Assembly (NCBI RefSeq): GCF_051622035.1
Contig: NC_135357.1
Span: forward strand, 32,654,191 to 32,718,190
Direction: 5' to 3'
Length of the DNA stretch: 64,000 bases
From: Arctopsyche grandis
Lineage: Eukaryota > Arthropoda > Insecta > Trichoptera > Hydropsychidae
The notes beneath the pieces were generated by a model. That model had not been told where the DNA came from, made no database searches, and saw only the letters and a program-made list of their open reading frames with translations. Numbering within the stretch: position 1 is the stretch's first letter; each line of letters starts with the position of its first letter. Made by a program: the position numbers and the translations under genes. This document shows positions 36,205-47,399 of this stretch, piece by piece.

Positions 36205-37800
36205 ATGATGAAGTGGCCCGTCGTTCAAGTTGTTATCGTCGCGTTCTTAGCCATCAGCTTTCAAAACGCCGATGCGGATCTGATATGCATATCGGAGAGC
36301 TGGAGAGCTAACTCCATAAGATGTAGGCCTACTGGGGGTCTCTTCAACAGTCTGTCCACTATTGAAGTCTTCGGCAGCAAGGGTGGTGGCAAAGTCAACG
36401 CACTCTACTTGAAGAATTGCAAGTTGATAAGCGTCAACCGAGGAGCTTTCTCAACCTTCCCCGACACTCAAGTGCTGGATCTCTCGTCGAATTCTATACA
36501 AATGCTCGACGGAGACGTCTTCAACAGCTTGACCAATTTACAAGCTTTGAACTTGTCGACCAACATGCTGGAGACTATCAGCCCCGATATGTTCAAATCG
36601 CTGACGAAGCTGAGGGACTTGGATCTGTCTTCGAACATGCTGACGATCAACTCCGTCGAAAGTCCGTTCAAAGGCCTATCGATGCTCCGGGGCTTGGATC
36701 TGTCGAACAATAACGAAGTGGCCGTCATACCGGATCTATTCCTCGGTCTAAACTTGAGGACACTCACCATGTCGGCGACCAATATGCAATTCCCCGACGC
36801 GTATCTTTTGGATCAACCGAGCCTGTCCTTCTTGGACCTGTCGAACAACGTTAACCTGTTCGACTCGGGATATTTAGGCACCGTGCTTCAGACGTGCGGC
36901 AATCTCATCCACTTGAAGATATGCCGGTCGAATCTTGAGATCATCGAGTCGGCTTCGCTGAGGGATAACAACCGTCTGCGAGTTCTAAATATATCCAACA
37001 ATATGCTTTCTAAGTTAGACAGTGATCTATTCTTCAAAAACGTTGTCCTGATGGACCTGGACCTCTCCCATAACAAATTGCAAACTTTGCCTAATAAAAT
37101 CTTCAGCAGAAACGTCGAAATCATAACGTTGAATCTATCATACAACATGATTGTAAAACTACTGACAAACGCCTTTGATACTTTGACTAAGTTGCAAGTT
37201 TTAGACTTGAAAGGCAACCGTCTTACGACTTTGCAGAACTCTATCTTCGTCAAGAACACTGCCTTAGGGACGATAGATCTGAGCAACAATCAATTTAAGT
37301 CCATCAGCGAGTTCATCTTCATCATGAACATCGAGTTGCGATTCTTGTACTTGAGGAACAATCAGATAGAGTCGTTCAGCTACGACGTGGTCAAGAAAAT
37401 GAATAATCTGATCTTGCTGGACTTGGACAACAACCGCTTGACTACCATTTCGTCTCAAATTATGAACATGGTGTCGATCTCCGAGCTGTGGCTGTCTTGC
37501 AACAACATCGTCTCGTTGCCGGAGAAGCTGTTCGCCAACGTGGACTCTGGCTATAAGACATTGAAACTGCACGGCAACCCTTGGAACTGCGGCTGTTTGA
37601 ATCGCCTGCTTGACTTCAAAAAGAACGCCCTCGATTACGATTACGTGGGTTTCACCGACGGCAACTTCATATCCTGCATCGTCGGAAGCAGTCCATCCGT
37701 ATGTGATAATTCGATCAACGCCGATGACCTGAAACAGTGGGAGGATACGCACAGGATTTATTCGAACGCTTGTCTCTCCAAACAAGTGAAAAATGTTTAA
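36205..37800 (+). CDS. secreted leucine-rich-repeat protein
   Basis: One uninterrupted frame of 531 codons. An in-frame TGA lies at 36070 and no ATG occurs before 36205, so 36205 (or the next codon, 36208) is the start. Residues 1-24 form a signal peptide (hydrophobic core VVIVAFLAIS). About 16 LRRs of 23-25 residues follow, with the L-x-x-L-x-L-S-x-N pattern (LDLSSN, LNLSTN, LDLSHN, IDLSNN). A C-terminal cap starts at about 458 (NPWNCGC) with later cysteines. There is no hydrophobic segment after the cap, so the protein should be secreted rather than membrane-bound, as in insect LRR proteins of the slit/acid-labile-subunit type. The ligand is unknown. The body is GC-richer than its flanks, and several antisense open frames are by-products of that. 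No polyA signal can be assigned confidently. Confidence 0.88.
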   Translation: MMKWPVVQVVIVAFLAISFQNADADLICISESWRANSIRCRPTGGLFNSLSTIEVFGSKGGGKVNALYLKNCKLISVNRGAFSTFPDTQVLDLSSNSIQMLDGDVFNSLTNLQALNLSTNMLETISPDMFKSLTKLRDLDLSSNMLTINSVESPFKGLSMLRGLDLSNNNEVAVIPDLFLGLNLRTLTMSATNMQFPDAYLLDQPSLSFLDLSNNVNLFDSGYLGTVLQTCGNLIHLKICRSNLEIIESASLRDNNRLRVLNISNNMLSKLDSDLFFKNVVLMDLDLSHNKLQTLPNKIFSRNVEIITLNLSYNMIVKLLTNAFDTLTKLQVLDLKGNRLTTLQNSIFVKNTALGTIDLSNNQFKSISEFIFIMNIELRFLYLRNNQIESFSYDVVKKMNNLILLDLDNNRLTTISSQIMNMVSISELWLSCNNIVSLPEKLFANVDSGYKTLKLHGNPWNCGCLNRLLDFKKNALDYDYVGFTDGNFISCIVGSSPSVCDNSINADDLKQWEDTHRIYSNACLSKQVKNV

Positions 37801-37960
37801 AATTTTTAATTTAACGTATCATTAACTCTCAGGTTAGTTAATTTTCTTTTCTAATATATAAAAATCAGTATGAAATTTACTACTACTTATTTATTTGGTT
37901 TGTATAAAACATCAACTTCTGGTTTCTGACTGATTTTGTTTTAAAAACATTGTTATTTTT
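37801..37960. other. 3' flank of the LRR gene
   Basis: AT-rich; no feature beyond a likely 3' UTR. Confidence 0.4.
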
Positions 37961-37979
37961 ACATATATACCAGGAAGCA

Positions 37980-38052
37980 TAGAAATGTTATAATAATAGA
38001 AGTGGCTTTAGGCGTCATATTGTTGTCAAGTGACGATTGTCCACAGACTATC

Positions 38053-38091
<39 letters not shown>

Positions 38092-38640
38092 GAATGTCTG
38101 TGTGTGTGTGTGTGTGTGTCTCGAATAGGCTGCTAAACCACTGAACCGATTACGATGAAACTTTCAGGATTTGTTGTGTGCATGTCCGGGAAGATTACTG
38201 TGAAAAAAAAACGGGAAAAACGGGAATGAGTGTCATTGCAACGCAATAATTTCAAATGTGTTCGCTACCTGCGTTTTTCCGACAAATGGGAACGGGAACG
38301 AGAACGGGAATTGCATGCGTTATTATGGCATTGCAACGCATGCCGGGGTTCAGCTAGTCCTAAATAACTTTAGCATCAGTTGTATTTGATGCTCGGTGCT
38401 CGACGTATGTCCGATAAAAACTTCTCTGTTTTTATTACTCGCAAGATGGGCAAGCATCGGTAAAAATTGCACAATGCATTCAAAAACACACAATAAAAAA
38501 CATGGGATACATTTTTATAAGTATGTAAATCGATCCGATTGTATTCCGTGCGTTGTAGCGTATTTATAGAGACGTACCGCGTAATATTGACAACAGTTAT
38601 TTATTCGTAAGGGCCCTTCTATTATTATATTAATTATCGT
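37980..38640. mobile_element. TIR element E, copy 2
   Basis: AGAAATGTTATAATAATAGA at the left, TTCTATTATTATA at the right. The interior matches 7501-8301. It is interrupted by a Helitron at 38051-38357 and itself interrupts a SINE. Confidence 0.75.
38051..38357 (+). mobile_element. Helitron, non-autonomous, complete
   Basis: Starts TCTACATATA after A, ends GGTTCAGCTAG before T. Near the end GGCAT-TGCAACGC-ATGCC forms the hairpin typical of Helitron 3' ends, followed by CTAG. A (TA)n and a (TG)n run lie near the 5' end. The uninterrupted relative at about 7567-7590 shows the empty AT site, so both ends are exact. Confidence 0.92.
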
Positions 38641-39125
38641 AAGGCCTTACAGGTAAACTCCAATGCGCCTTCCTGGACAATTACAAACAATGCAGCATTT
38701 TTATTACAAGTACAAGACACTGAAAACTCGCAAATTAACGAGACATCTATGAATTGTACATTAATCATACTCAGATAGTGGTGACATAGTAGGTAGGAAG
38801 GTTTTTTAGCCAATTTTAATCGGGAACCGTTTCGACAATGAAATCAGAATAATTGGCAAACTCTGATAGGAAACCATCTACCTGGAGTCACTAATATCCG
38901 TCTGACCAGCAGCACTACAGATATACTTGAGGTCAGCTCATGGGATCGAACCCGGCGCCTCTCGGTGATAGGCAGAAGCTTAACGACCGAGCTATGCTGC
39001 TGGTTATATATGTGATAATGACCAAAAGTCTCTTGAAATAATCCTCTTGGCCAAAATGGTCTATGTATAAAGCCTATTGCGCACTGTCGACCGGTCGTCG
39101 TCGACTGTAATTTATACAGTCTTAA

Positions 39126-39331
39126 GGGCGCTACAGACGCTCTGGAATATCGGAGCGGTATGTCTTGTAGTAGACCGTGCGGTGAACGAACAGAATTTGG
39201 TTCGATGTGCGGCGTACTGAATGCGCTTCGACCTGACGGTGAATGTTCCTACACACGCTACGGTCTGCGTCAACATCGGTCGCCGCAAGACATACCGCTC
39301 CGATATTCCAGAGCGTCTGTAGCGCCCTTTA
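39126..39331. mobile_element. MITE with long TIRs, TTA target
   Basis: AGGGCGCTACAGACGCTCTG at the left continues about 45 bases as an exact inverted copy at the right; TTA precedes the left end and follows the right. Harbinger-like MITE features. No coding capacity despite open frames on both strands. Confidence 0.82.
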
Positions 39332-39418
39332 GATGGGTGTTTACGCACTGGGTCGCCGGTCGCATGATCGACCAGCGAATTGCTGTGTCAGCAAGAGTTC
39401 GATCGAACCAAATGTTTA

Positions 39419-39822
39419 GCACCATTGGGTTCGATCCCGGGCTAATCTTTAACATACTGCTGGTTAGACTTGGATGTTTGTGAGTCCAAGTCGATCGTTT
39501 CTTATCAAAGTTTGCCAATTTTATCCGATCATTGTTGAAACGGTTCCCGAAAATTGGCAAAAAAATCATCCTACCTGCTGTCACAAATCTTCTGTATTGA
39601 TGTATGTATGTATGTACAATTTGTAAAAATTTATGTAAACGTCTAAAAATCCATAGATGTCTCAATGGATTAATTAGTTAATTGTTAATTTCGTGTCCTT
39701 CAGCTTCTCGAAATACAGTGAATTATGTAATAAAAATGTTGCATTGTTTGTAATTAATTGTCCAGGAAGGCGCATTGGGGTCTTCCTGTCGAGCCTTCCT
39801 GGTATATATCTATGTAATAAAA
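39419..39822 (+). mobile_element. SINE subfamily 2, nearly complete
   Basis: B box GGTTCGATCCCGG at about 39428, body, subfamily-2 tail, hairpin 39762-39802, then TATATATC and a poly-A stretch. The A-box part of the head is missing or replaced. Confidence 0.82.
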
Positions 39823-40109
39823 AAATTACAGTCGACGACGACCGGTCGCCCGTCAATAAATACAAGCTGAGCGATTTCATATATTATGAGAAAACACTTG
39901 AACCTTGAATTTATTATGGAGATCTCATTTCACCTGTGTCTCGCTATATATCAATAGTACCATTTTATTACAAGGCTATTTTATTGTATTTCTTCTCCAG
40001 ACTAAAATTATAACGAATTTATACCAAACTACGTAATCATAATATAATTTAGATATTACTCAAATTGCATATTATTTTTATTTGACATCCCACCTTTACA
40101 TAATTTATT

Positions 40110-40543
40110 GGTTGTGGCTATTTGCAGGTACTATATCTGCGACAGGCGCAAAGCCTTCTGCGTATGCGCGTGAACCGTCACTGTCAGCGTGTTTACTGTT
40201 AAAATTTTGTTTTAACTTCTTAAAATTTAGTTCGAACTCGTAAAGTGAACTCGTAGAGTAAAAAATATAATCCAAATTAGTTAATATTATTAATTGTTAG
40301 AAAATTATTATCATATACAACATATAATACCTACATACAAGTACAAGCCACGAACTAGCTAAATTATATAAATCTATTATAATAACGTGCGAAATTTATT
40401 TGCCTCATGTATAATGAACGATTGATTAAAAAAGTCTAGCATACATTAAATGTAAGAAATTATAATAGGATTATAAGTTCACGCGCATGCGCAGAAGGCT
40501 TTGCGCCTGTCGCAGATATAGTACCTGCAAATGGCCACAATCT
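40110..40543. mobile_element. foldback MITE with about 65-bp TIRs
   Basis: GGTTGTGGCTATTTGCAGGT ... ATATCTGCGACAGGCGCAAA at the left and its near-exact inverted copy at 40480-40543. The interior is AT-rich. Target duplication not clear. Confidence 0.8.
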
Positions 40544-40547
40544 ATTA

Positions 40548-40635
40548 AATATCCCGATATGGAGCCCCTCGAGTTGTCCGGGCCCTGTGACTTTACTCCA
40601 ACTTCCCCCCCCCTCTCTCGTTGGCCCTGACCACA
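40548..40635 (+). repeat. end fragment of dispersed repeat R
   Basis: CCCGATATGGAGCCCCTCGA ... CGTTGGCCCTGA, with a poly-C run, matches the last part of 4396-4690 and 55423-55483. Confidence 0.65.
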
Positions 40636-40741
40636 GACGATGTGTAGAGTCGGAATTGCTACCCAAAAACTAAAATTTCATCTTGCATTAAAAAATGTGG
40701 GTTGTCAGACAATGTGGATGATTTTAGCAGACATTTTATAA

Positions 40742-41220
40742 ATGAGATCGCCCGGTTTCGAAAGCAGGCTTGCAACTGTTAAGCGTTGCCAATTTGAAAG
40801 GTGCCGCTTCGTAGTCTCGATGGGCTTGCGCGCCTCAATTGATCTGGGGTGTAATTCAGCGCTTGCGCCCCTCTTCCCAGCATCCCCCTCTCCGCTGCCT
40901 GCCATCCCTTCATCCCCCATTGACGTCGGCCATCTTACCGACAGACAATCCGCCGAGATGGGAACCGCCTGAGCCTCCTCCATTAGACCACCACCTCCGC
41001 TCGGGGGAAACAAAACGTCCCCTTTCAAAAGCGACAACGACGTGGGGGGGGAGAAAATTCTATATTTTCGAAATAAACGGTAGTTTTTCGATCGGGGAAA
41101 AAAAGTCGCGAATCGATTTCGACGGTGCCATTTGCCAATTTTTTTTACGTCTCCAATCGCGAACCCATCTCGGCGGAAAATTATGTGAAGATCAACATTA
41201 GTAGTTTTAAAAAAAAAGTG
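40742..41220 (+). promoter_or_regulatory. GC-rich island, likely promoter/5' UTR region of VGAT
   Basis: A GC-rich block about 1.2-1.6 kb upstream of the VGAT start codon, with TGACGTCGGCC (CRE-like half) and CCGCTCGGGGG. Frames within it read by composition only. Assignment to VGAT rests on position and strand. Confidence 0.35.
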
Positions 41221-41706
41221 TTGAATGTGATAATATTTCAATAGATTAATTAGTACTATCGAGCGTGATCGAAGTCTTCCTTGTTGTCAATTTAGTCGAT
41301 TAAATTTTATTTCCGAGTGCTTCCATTAAATACTCGTTGGTGTTATAATTACATATATATTATAAATATTATGGTAATACATTATTTTTAATATATACAC
41401 TCACATACACACTTACACAATTTGAAATCGATAATTTTTTAAATTTTGATGTAACATTGCAATAATTTTAATTTAATTTTGAAAAACGTGGCAGTTTCTG
41501 GCCACGAGGATTTTATTATTAACAATTAGTCTTTTATATACTCAACGTTTTCTTGTTCATAAATTGGCCATAAATCAATATTTTTTCAGCAGGAGCATAA
41601 AATATTTTTTCTCTCATGTTGTAAAACGGTTTTATCATAATATTTAAGATTTATTTTATTGTTTTTTTAATAGTGGTAGAAACGCAAGGTACCCATTCAA
41701 AGTTTA

Positions 41707-41859
41707 GTGCGAAATCACACAGGGAAGAACGGCACGTCGTGTGCTTGGCTCCCCGCTGTAGGGGTTCTCCTACATTTCTTTAAATATATATTCACTTTCA
41801 AGCAAGGATAAAATTTTACAAGAATATGTGCCGCATTCCTTCCTGTGTGATTTCGCCCT
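41707..41859. mobile_element. MITE upstream of VGAT, TTA target
   Basis: GTGCGAAATCACACAGGGAA at the left, TTCCTGTGTGATTTCGCCC at the right, TTA on both sides. It lies between the presumed promoter island and the first coding exon of VGAT. Confidence 0.8.
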
Positions 41860-42396
41860 TAGTCGTCATTATAATTTTATAAAAGCGCTGTAACCTTACA
41901 CAGATGTTTATAGTTTTGTTCAAATTGTTACACGTATTTTTTCATACATCAGATGAAATCAGGAAAAAGTGATTACTTTAATTGTTGATTATTATGTTTA
42001 TGTTTTAAAAAATGACTGCAATTATTCACACATTTCTTGAATTTTCATTCTTGTTTAGTATTCATATATAAATATTTACTGTTTTTCTAATTTGGCTTAA
42101 TTATAACACATAACACAACACATATATCTATACTACTTAATATCTTTGGAAAACCCAACATAAAGTTTACTTGATTTCATTTTGTGCCAGCAATTAAAAG
42201 ATTAGAATTATAAGGTCATTTGTACGTGATAAAAGTTCTTCCAATTATACAAATATATAAATATAAAAAAAAAGTTTATTATACAATAACAATAAAATAT
42301 GATGCACGAAAAATATACAAAGTGAAACAAAAACTGATGCGGAGGAGCAGTTAGTATATTTGAGTAGATAAAACATATACACACAAGAAAGTAATC

Positions 42397-45300
42397 ATGA
42401 ATTTGGGTGGGTTTAAAGTACCTAGCCCTAGGGCTGCCATGGAAGTAGCCCTTCAGACAGTCAGGCAGCAGATTCCTGTAAAACCTGCTCCTCCACAGAG
42501 ACAAAATGTCCGATTCGCCAGGCAAAGTGAGTCTTCTTTTTCATATGTCGATTTCACCTCGTAAACAATGGGGTTTACTCATTCAGTATGCTTTCAGGCA
42601 CGGCTGAAAGTTGCGAGATGGCGGCCATGTACGAAGAAGGTGGTTCACCCACTTACCAGTCGACCAATCCCAACAATCCGTTCGCCAAAGGTAACGTAGC
42701 TGAAGAGAGCTTCATCGGAGGATACCAACAACAAGGATATCAACAGCAAGGCGAAAATGGACACAATAGGTACATTTTAATGGCCCAAAACCATAGAAGT
42801 AGAATGCATAGAATCGCTCTCAGCCTCCAAAAATGTTGCTACAAAAACTCTGCGCGGCAGAGTTGTTGGTTCATTGTTTGCTAAACTTCGTCTCTCTCTC
42901 TCTCTCTTGTCTCTCTTCTGACTTTCCGTCTCTCTCTTCGATGGCTCGCTTTTAGACGATACCTTTGTTAACAATGCCCAGCTATATATTCTACTTCTAT
43001 GCTTAAAACCCAAACTAACTGGCGAACATCCCTCGGTGACTCCCTCAATACTGGATCAGTGCTCGACAGTTAGTTTGTCCATTTAGTGTATCTATTTAGG
43101 TATGAATTGTATAATGAAATGATGTTTCAGGCAACCGAGTATGCAGAGTGTTGATTTCTATGCTTCTTCTGAAGAAGGTTGCGAGGGGGAAGGGGGAGGT
43201 CGACATGGAGCTAAAATTAATGAATATCAGGCTGCTTGGAACGTTACAAATGCTATTCAGGTATATTTTTCATTTATGAATATTTTCATTGACTACTTAC
43301 ATAATTGTTGCAACACATTTTCAAATCAACACAAGTATTTATTATATAACGAGAGTAAGATTTCCCAATCTGAGTTGCAAACTATTTTTTTTGTTGGTGT
43401 TTTAAAACATAGAAATCCTTTAAAAACTATTATCTAATATATATTGCGTGGTAATACGTCATGCCCGTTGTTGCTGGAACAGTTGGGAATTTATGTCCCT
43501 AATAATTATGTGCGTGGTAGACATCATCATTTGATGGTTGTACCTGCTGCTCGCACAGTTCTTTTTCGAATGGCTCCTATTCCAAGAGCTATTCGACTTC
43601 TCAATGAAATCGTTGCTGCTGTCCCTGAATGTGATATTTTCGACCTTGGGGAGCGTAGATTATCGGATATTATCTTAACATATTTATCTGGTAACCTGCG
43701 CTCATCATTACTTTCTTAATTTGAATGTGATGAATGAGTGGAATCTTAATCTACTCTCTTCCATTTGGGCCTCGCTGTGATTTTATTTTTTATTCATATT
43801 TTGTTTTATTTTATTTTACTTTTTCTTTCTCCTTTGTACATTTTTATATACTATTTTAATTTTGTTCAGTGTAAACAAAGAATGGGATTTATGGATTTTA
43901 TTTTTAATTTTTACACTTTTGTTATTTTTTTTTCTCTCTGAATGATGTATTATTTTCCTTTTGTTACTTTTTTTTATTATTTTATTTTACCATGTTTTCT
44001 GCTTTTGCTTTTTTCCTTTATTTACAGTTTACTTGTTTTTATATATTTTTCAAATGTAAGCCACTGTGGCGCATTAGGTTCTTCCTGTAATGCCACAATG
44101 GTCCAAAACTATTAAATAAATAAATAAATAAATATAATTTCGAAACATACTTTGTAACTGTTTTTGGTTCGTAGAAAAACAAATGAATATTCAAATAAAT
44201 TAAAATAAAATACAACTATTCAAATACATTTGATGAAATGTTTACTATTAGATTGGCCATGTTTAAGCGGTTTATATTACAAATACCGAGTGAAGCTGGG
44301 TAAAAATACTAGGTATATCATACGGAAGATTCAATAATATAATACATATGGTAAACGGATTATTTCGCACACGACAATCGTTTATACTATAATAATCGAA
44401 TATGGAATATCTGACTCTCGAGTTCTTGTTAATATGATAGTTCGCGTGGTTAACTCACGATGGATGGAGTTTCGGGTGCTAGATGTTCCGTGATTGAGAT
44501 TTTAGTGAATTGTGCGAGATCACTTTGTGCGAATTGTGTATTACCGAACCAATACATTCATATATAAATGTAGGATTTGATTCGCGAAAGGATACGTGGT
44601 ACAGGCAGCAATGAAACTCATTCAGCGCCTTAAATCATGTTTCGTTCTCGATGCGCCGAAATGATTTTTAACGTGTCGTTACGCAGTATACTACCTTAAG
44701 CATACACTCGACCCAATCATGCCAACTTAATCATAAATGCATGCCCTATTTTGGGCTTGAAAACTAAATTCTACATAAATTTCTGTTATTTGTTTAAATA
44801 CATATGTACATTTTTTATTATTAATGTATAAACATTCCAAACTAACCAAACCTCACTAATTAATTTTCAGGGAATGTTCATTGTATCCTTGCCATTCGCC
44901 GTGCTCCGCGGAGGATACTGGGCTATAGCCGCCATGATAGGAATAGCGCATATCTGCTGCTACACAGGCAAAATACTAGTCGAATGTCTTTACGAGGATG
45001 ACCCGGTCACAGGACAGAAGATCAGAGTCCGAGACTCCTACGTCAGCCTTGCCAAGGAATGCTTCGGCCCCAAATACGGAGCAAGAGCCGTCAACATAGC
45101 CCAGATCATTGAACTTCTCATGACGTGCATTCTATACGTGGTGGTCTGCGGAGATCTCATGATAGGTACATTCCCAGACGGAGCCATAGACACCAGATCA
45201 TGGATGATGCTGATAGGAGTCTTCCTGATACCCTTGGCCTTCTTGAAATCGCTCCAATCAGTCAGCATGCTATCTTTCTGGTGCACGATGAGCCATCTTT

Positions 45301-46055
45301 TCATCAACGCTGTCATTTTAGGGTACTGCATCCTCGAGATAGGTGATTGGGGCTGGGCTAAAGTCAAATGGACTATTGATTTTGAAAACTTCCCTATAAG
45401 TCTCGGCGTTATAGTATTTTCATACACGTCTCAAATATTCTTACCGACTTTAGAAGGCAACATGGAAGATAGATCCAAGTTTGATTGGATGCTTAACTGG
45501 TCCCACATAGCAGCAGCTGCTTTCAAATCTCTTTTCGGTTACATTTGCTTCCTTACTTTCCAAAATGATACCCAACAAGTCATCACTAACAATTTGCATT
45601 CGGCCGGATTCAAAGGCATGGTAAATTTGTGTTTAGTAGTCAAAGCTATTCTGAGCTACCCCTTACCCTACTATGCAGCTTGCGAGTTGTTAGAGCGTGC
45701 TATGTTCAAAGGCAAACCCAAAACTATATTTCCTACGATTTGGGCTTTGGACGGTGAGTTGAAAGTTTGGGGTCTCGCTTGGAGGCTGGGCGTGATAGTG
45801 TTCACAATAATGATGGCGATCTTCATCCCCCACTTCTCAATCCTGATGGGCTTTATAGGTAGTTTTACAGGCACCATGTTGAGCTTCATCTGGCCTTGCT
45901 ATTTCCACTTATGTCTGAAGAAGAACCTACTGAGCACCCAGACGATAGCCTACGACTATTTCATAATAGGGCTTGGAGTTCTGTTCGGAGTAATCGGCGT
46001 GTATGATTCCGGCTCGGCACTGATCAAAGCCTTCGAGATAGGATTGCCATTTTAA
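42397..46055 (+). CDS. VGAT: vesicular GABA transporter (VGAT, SLC32 family), four coding exons
   Basis: Exons 42397-42526, 42598-42769, 43131-43260 and 44871-46055 have GT/AG borders and matching phases, giving 538 aa. The start follows an in-frame TGA at 42361. The cytosolic N-terminus (about 135 aa) has a Gln-rich patch (GYQQQGYQQQGE). The conserved amino-acid/auxin permease-type core begins at AAWNVTNAIQGMFIVSLPFA and runs through 10-11 membrane helices, mostly in the last exon. The protein loads GABA and glycine into synaptic vesicles in exchange for protons; it should mark inhibitory neurons. Length and sequence fit animal VGAT. Intron 3 (1.6 kb) carries a LINE 3' end, a Helitron fragment and a MITE; intron 2 has a (TC)n run at 42893-42907. 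AATAAA at 46218 is a plausible polyA signal. Confidence 0.95.
43444..44130 (+). mobile_element. LINE 3' end in VGAT intron 3
   Basis: A frame to 43719 reads PNNYVRGRHHH, PAARTVLFRMAPIPRAIRLL, DIFDLGERRLSD and then stops: the C-terminal tail of a LINE reverse transcriptase. About 340 bases of T-rich 3' UTR follow, then the hairpin CCACTGTGGCGCATTAGG / GTAATGCCACAATGG (44061-44101) and a TAAATAAATAAA tail. Same family as 59106-59840. 5' truncated. Confidence 0.85.
44131..44312 (+). mobile_element. Helitron fragment in VGAT intron 3
   Basis: ATATAATTTCGAAACATACTT ends the LINE tail and leads into the family seen at 16562-17210; it ends ACCGAGTGAAGCTGGGTAAA followed by ACTAG. Confidence 0.75.
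44350..44550. mobile_element. hAT-like MITE G in VGAT intron 3
   Basis: GGTAAACGGATTATTTCGCA ... GTGTATTACCGAACC, with marker GCTAGATGTTCCG. AATACAT occurs on both outer sides, a likely decayed target duplication. Confidence 0.75.
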
Positions 46056-46615
46056 AAAAAAATTGTCTTAGACTATTTGTATAATCCTTTTCCTGGTAAT
46101 TCGTTGTTAAAATTGCTATTGTTTCAAAACGGAAGGGAACTGCGTTTAAAATCACTTTGATTTTTCACATGTTGAAAATAATAAAAAATAATATTGCCTA
46201 GTATAAATAATTCTCACAATAAATACATAGTACATAAGAAAAATTAAAATTTTAATTACCAAACAAAAAAGATTTTTATATTAAAATTTACAATTTTAAC
46301 CAATACTACATATTCTGTGGGGCTTTACAACGAAAGTGGTTTTTATCAATTCAAATCGTCTTCCAGTACGTTGAAGTATGCCGTTCTATTGCTAATTATA
46401 TTTTATAAGTTTTACTGATAATGAAATGTGTCTATTATATTAAAAATATGTCAATGGTAGTTATAGTGCAGTGGTTGGCAAACTTTTATGAAGCCAAATA
46501 AATCTACTATATTGGTAATTGGATTCTAAGTACTATAAATTTATTCTTTTTATAAAATGAATGACAATAATAGTATGGTTTAAAAGTTTGCATTATCGTG
46601 TACTATATTTATTAT

Positions 46616-47391
46616 CAGTGCCGGTTTTAGGGGGGGCTGGCTCGGGTAGCTAACGAGGGCACCAAATAAGTTAGGGCGCCGCTCGATGTGCCAAAGGCGC
46701 TTTAAAATTTAAAATTAGAGCACCAACGACCCTACAACATTTTAGTTTAGAGCACCAAAGGCGCCTGTACTTTCTAAACTCAAACATTTGGCAAATTGTA
46801 TTCATTGGGTGAAGGCGCAATCCCTTTTGTATTATAATTAACGTTTCCCTGTGGCAGCCACAATTTAAATCCTGTGTTATACGACGCTGCGAAATCTTCT
46901 GTAACATCGCAAACTTTTTTCGATATTCTCCAAAGATTGTTTACACTATTTTCAGCTTCTATATATCGCTGGAAGATTCTAACTGATTACTGATTAGATT
47001 CGAACAGTTAAACGAATATTCAAAGATGTGGGGTTTTTTGTATTTTGTAAACAATCTACTGGAAAGAGCCGATCTTCAAATTAAGCTCACCGAGAATTCA
47101 AAATCTGATATTATTAGCAATGAAAAATTATCAATTTAATAGCCTTTCTTTCAAATAAAGGCGAGGTGAAATTAATCCACTCATTGTATTAAATTTTATA
47201 AAACTGCATAATTTACAAAAATTATATCCAAACATTTGAGCTGCCAAGCTTTTGCTGACACTGCCTGAAACTGTAGCAAGGCCCCAAGCCCGGAAAAAGG
47301 AGGATGGTAATCCATTTTTTTTTATATTTTGTTTCTAAGGGTGTTTAGAAAAAATTGCCCGAGGGCGCCATTGGGTGTAAAGCCGGCACTT
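46616..47391. mobile_element. non-autonomous hAT-like element
   Basis: CAGTGCCGGTTTTAGG at the left and TAAAGCCGGCACTT at the right are inverted. TTTATTAT is duplicated exactly (46608-46615, 47392-47399). 776 bases; words such as GGGCGCC recur, no transposase. Confidence 0.87.
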
Positions 47392-47399
47392 TTTATTAT

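Larger units (their letters stand above)
37961..39006 (-). mobile_element. full-length SINE split by element E
   Basis: The SINE runs minus from head at about 39006 (AGCAGCATAGCTCGGTCGTT) through B-box complement GGGATCGAACCCGG (about 38941) and body to its hairpin. The hairpin is split: ACCAGGAAG ends at about 37979 and GCCTTACAGGTAAAC resumes at about 38643. The intervening 660 bases are element E. Confidence 0.82.
39007..39860. mobile_element. TIR element split by a MITE and a SINE
   Basis: CGACCGGTCGTCGTCGACTG at about 39089-39108 and its inverted copy CAGTCGACGACGACCGGTCG at about 39830-39849 flank two other insertions (39126-39331 and 39419-39822). Only short pieces of the host element remain between them. 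Confidence 0.6.

Noticed and set aside
36468-37785. Long antisense open frames opposite the LRR gene
   Set aside because: They mirror the biased codons of the LRR repeats; no start context, domain or splice signals.
40705-41241. 178-codon minus-strand frame upstream of VGAT
   Set aside because: Lies in the presumed promoter island; no domain, and the plus strand is also open.
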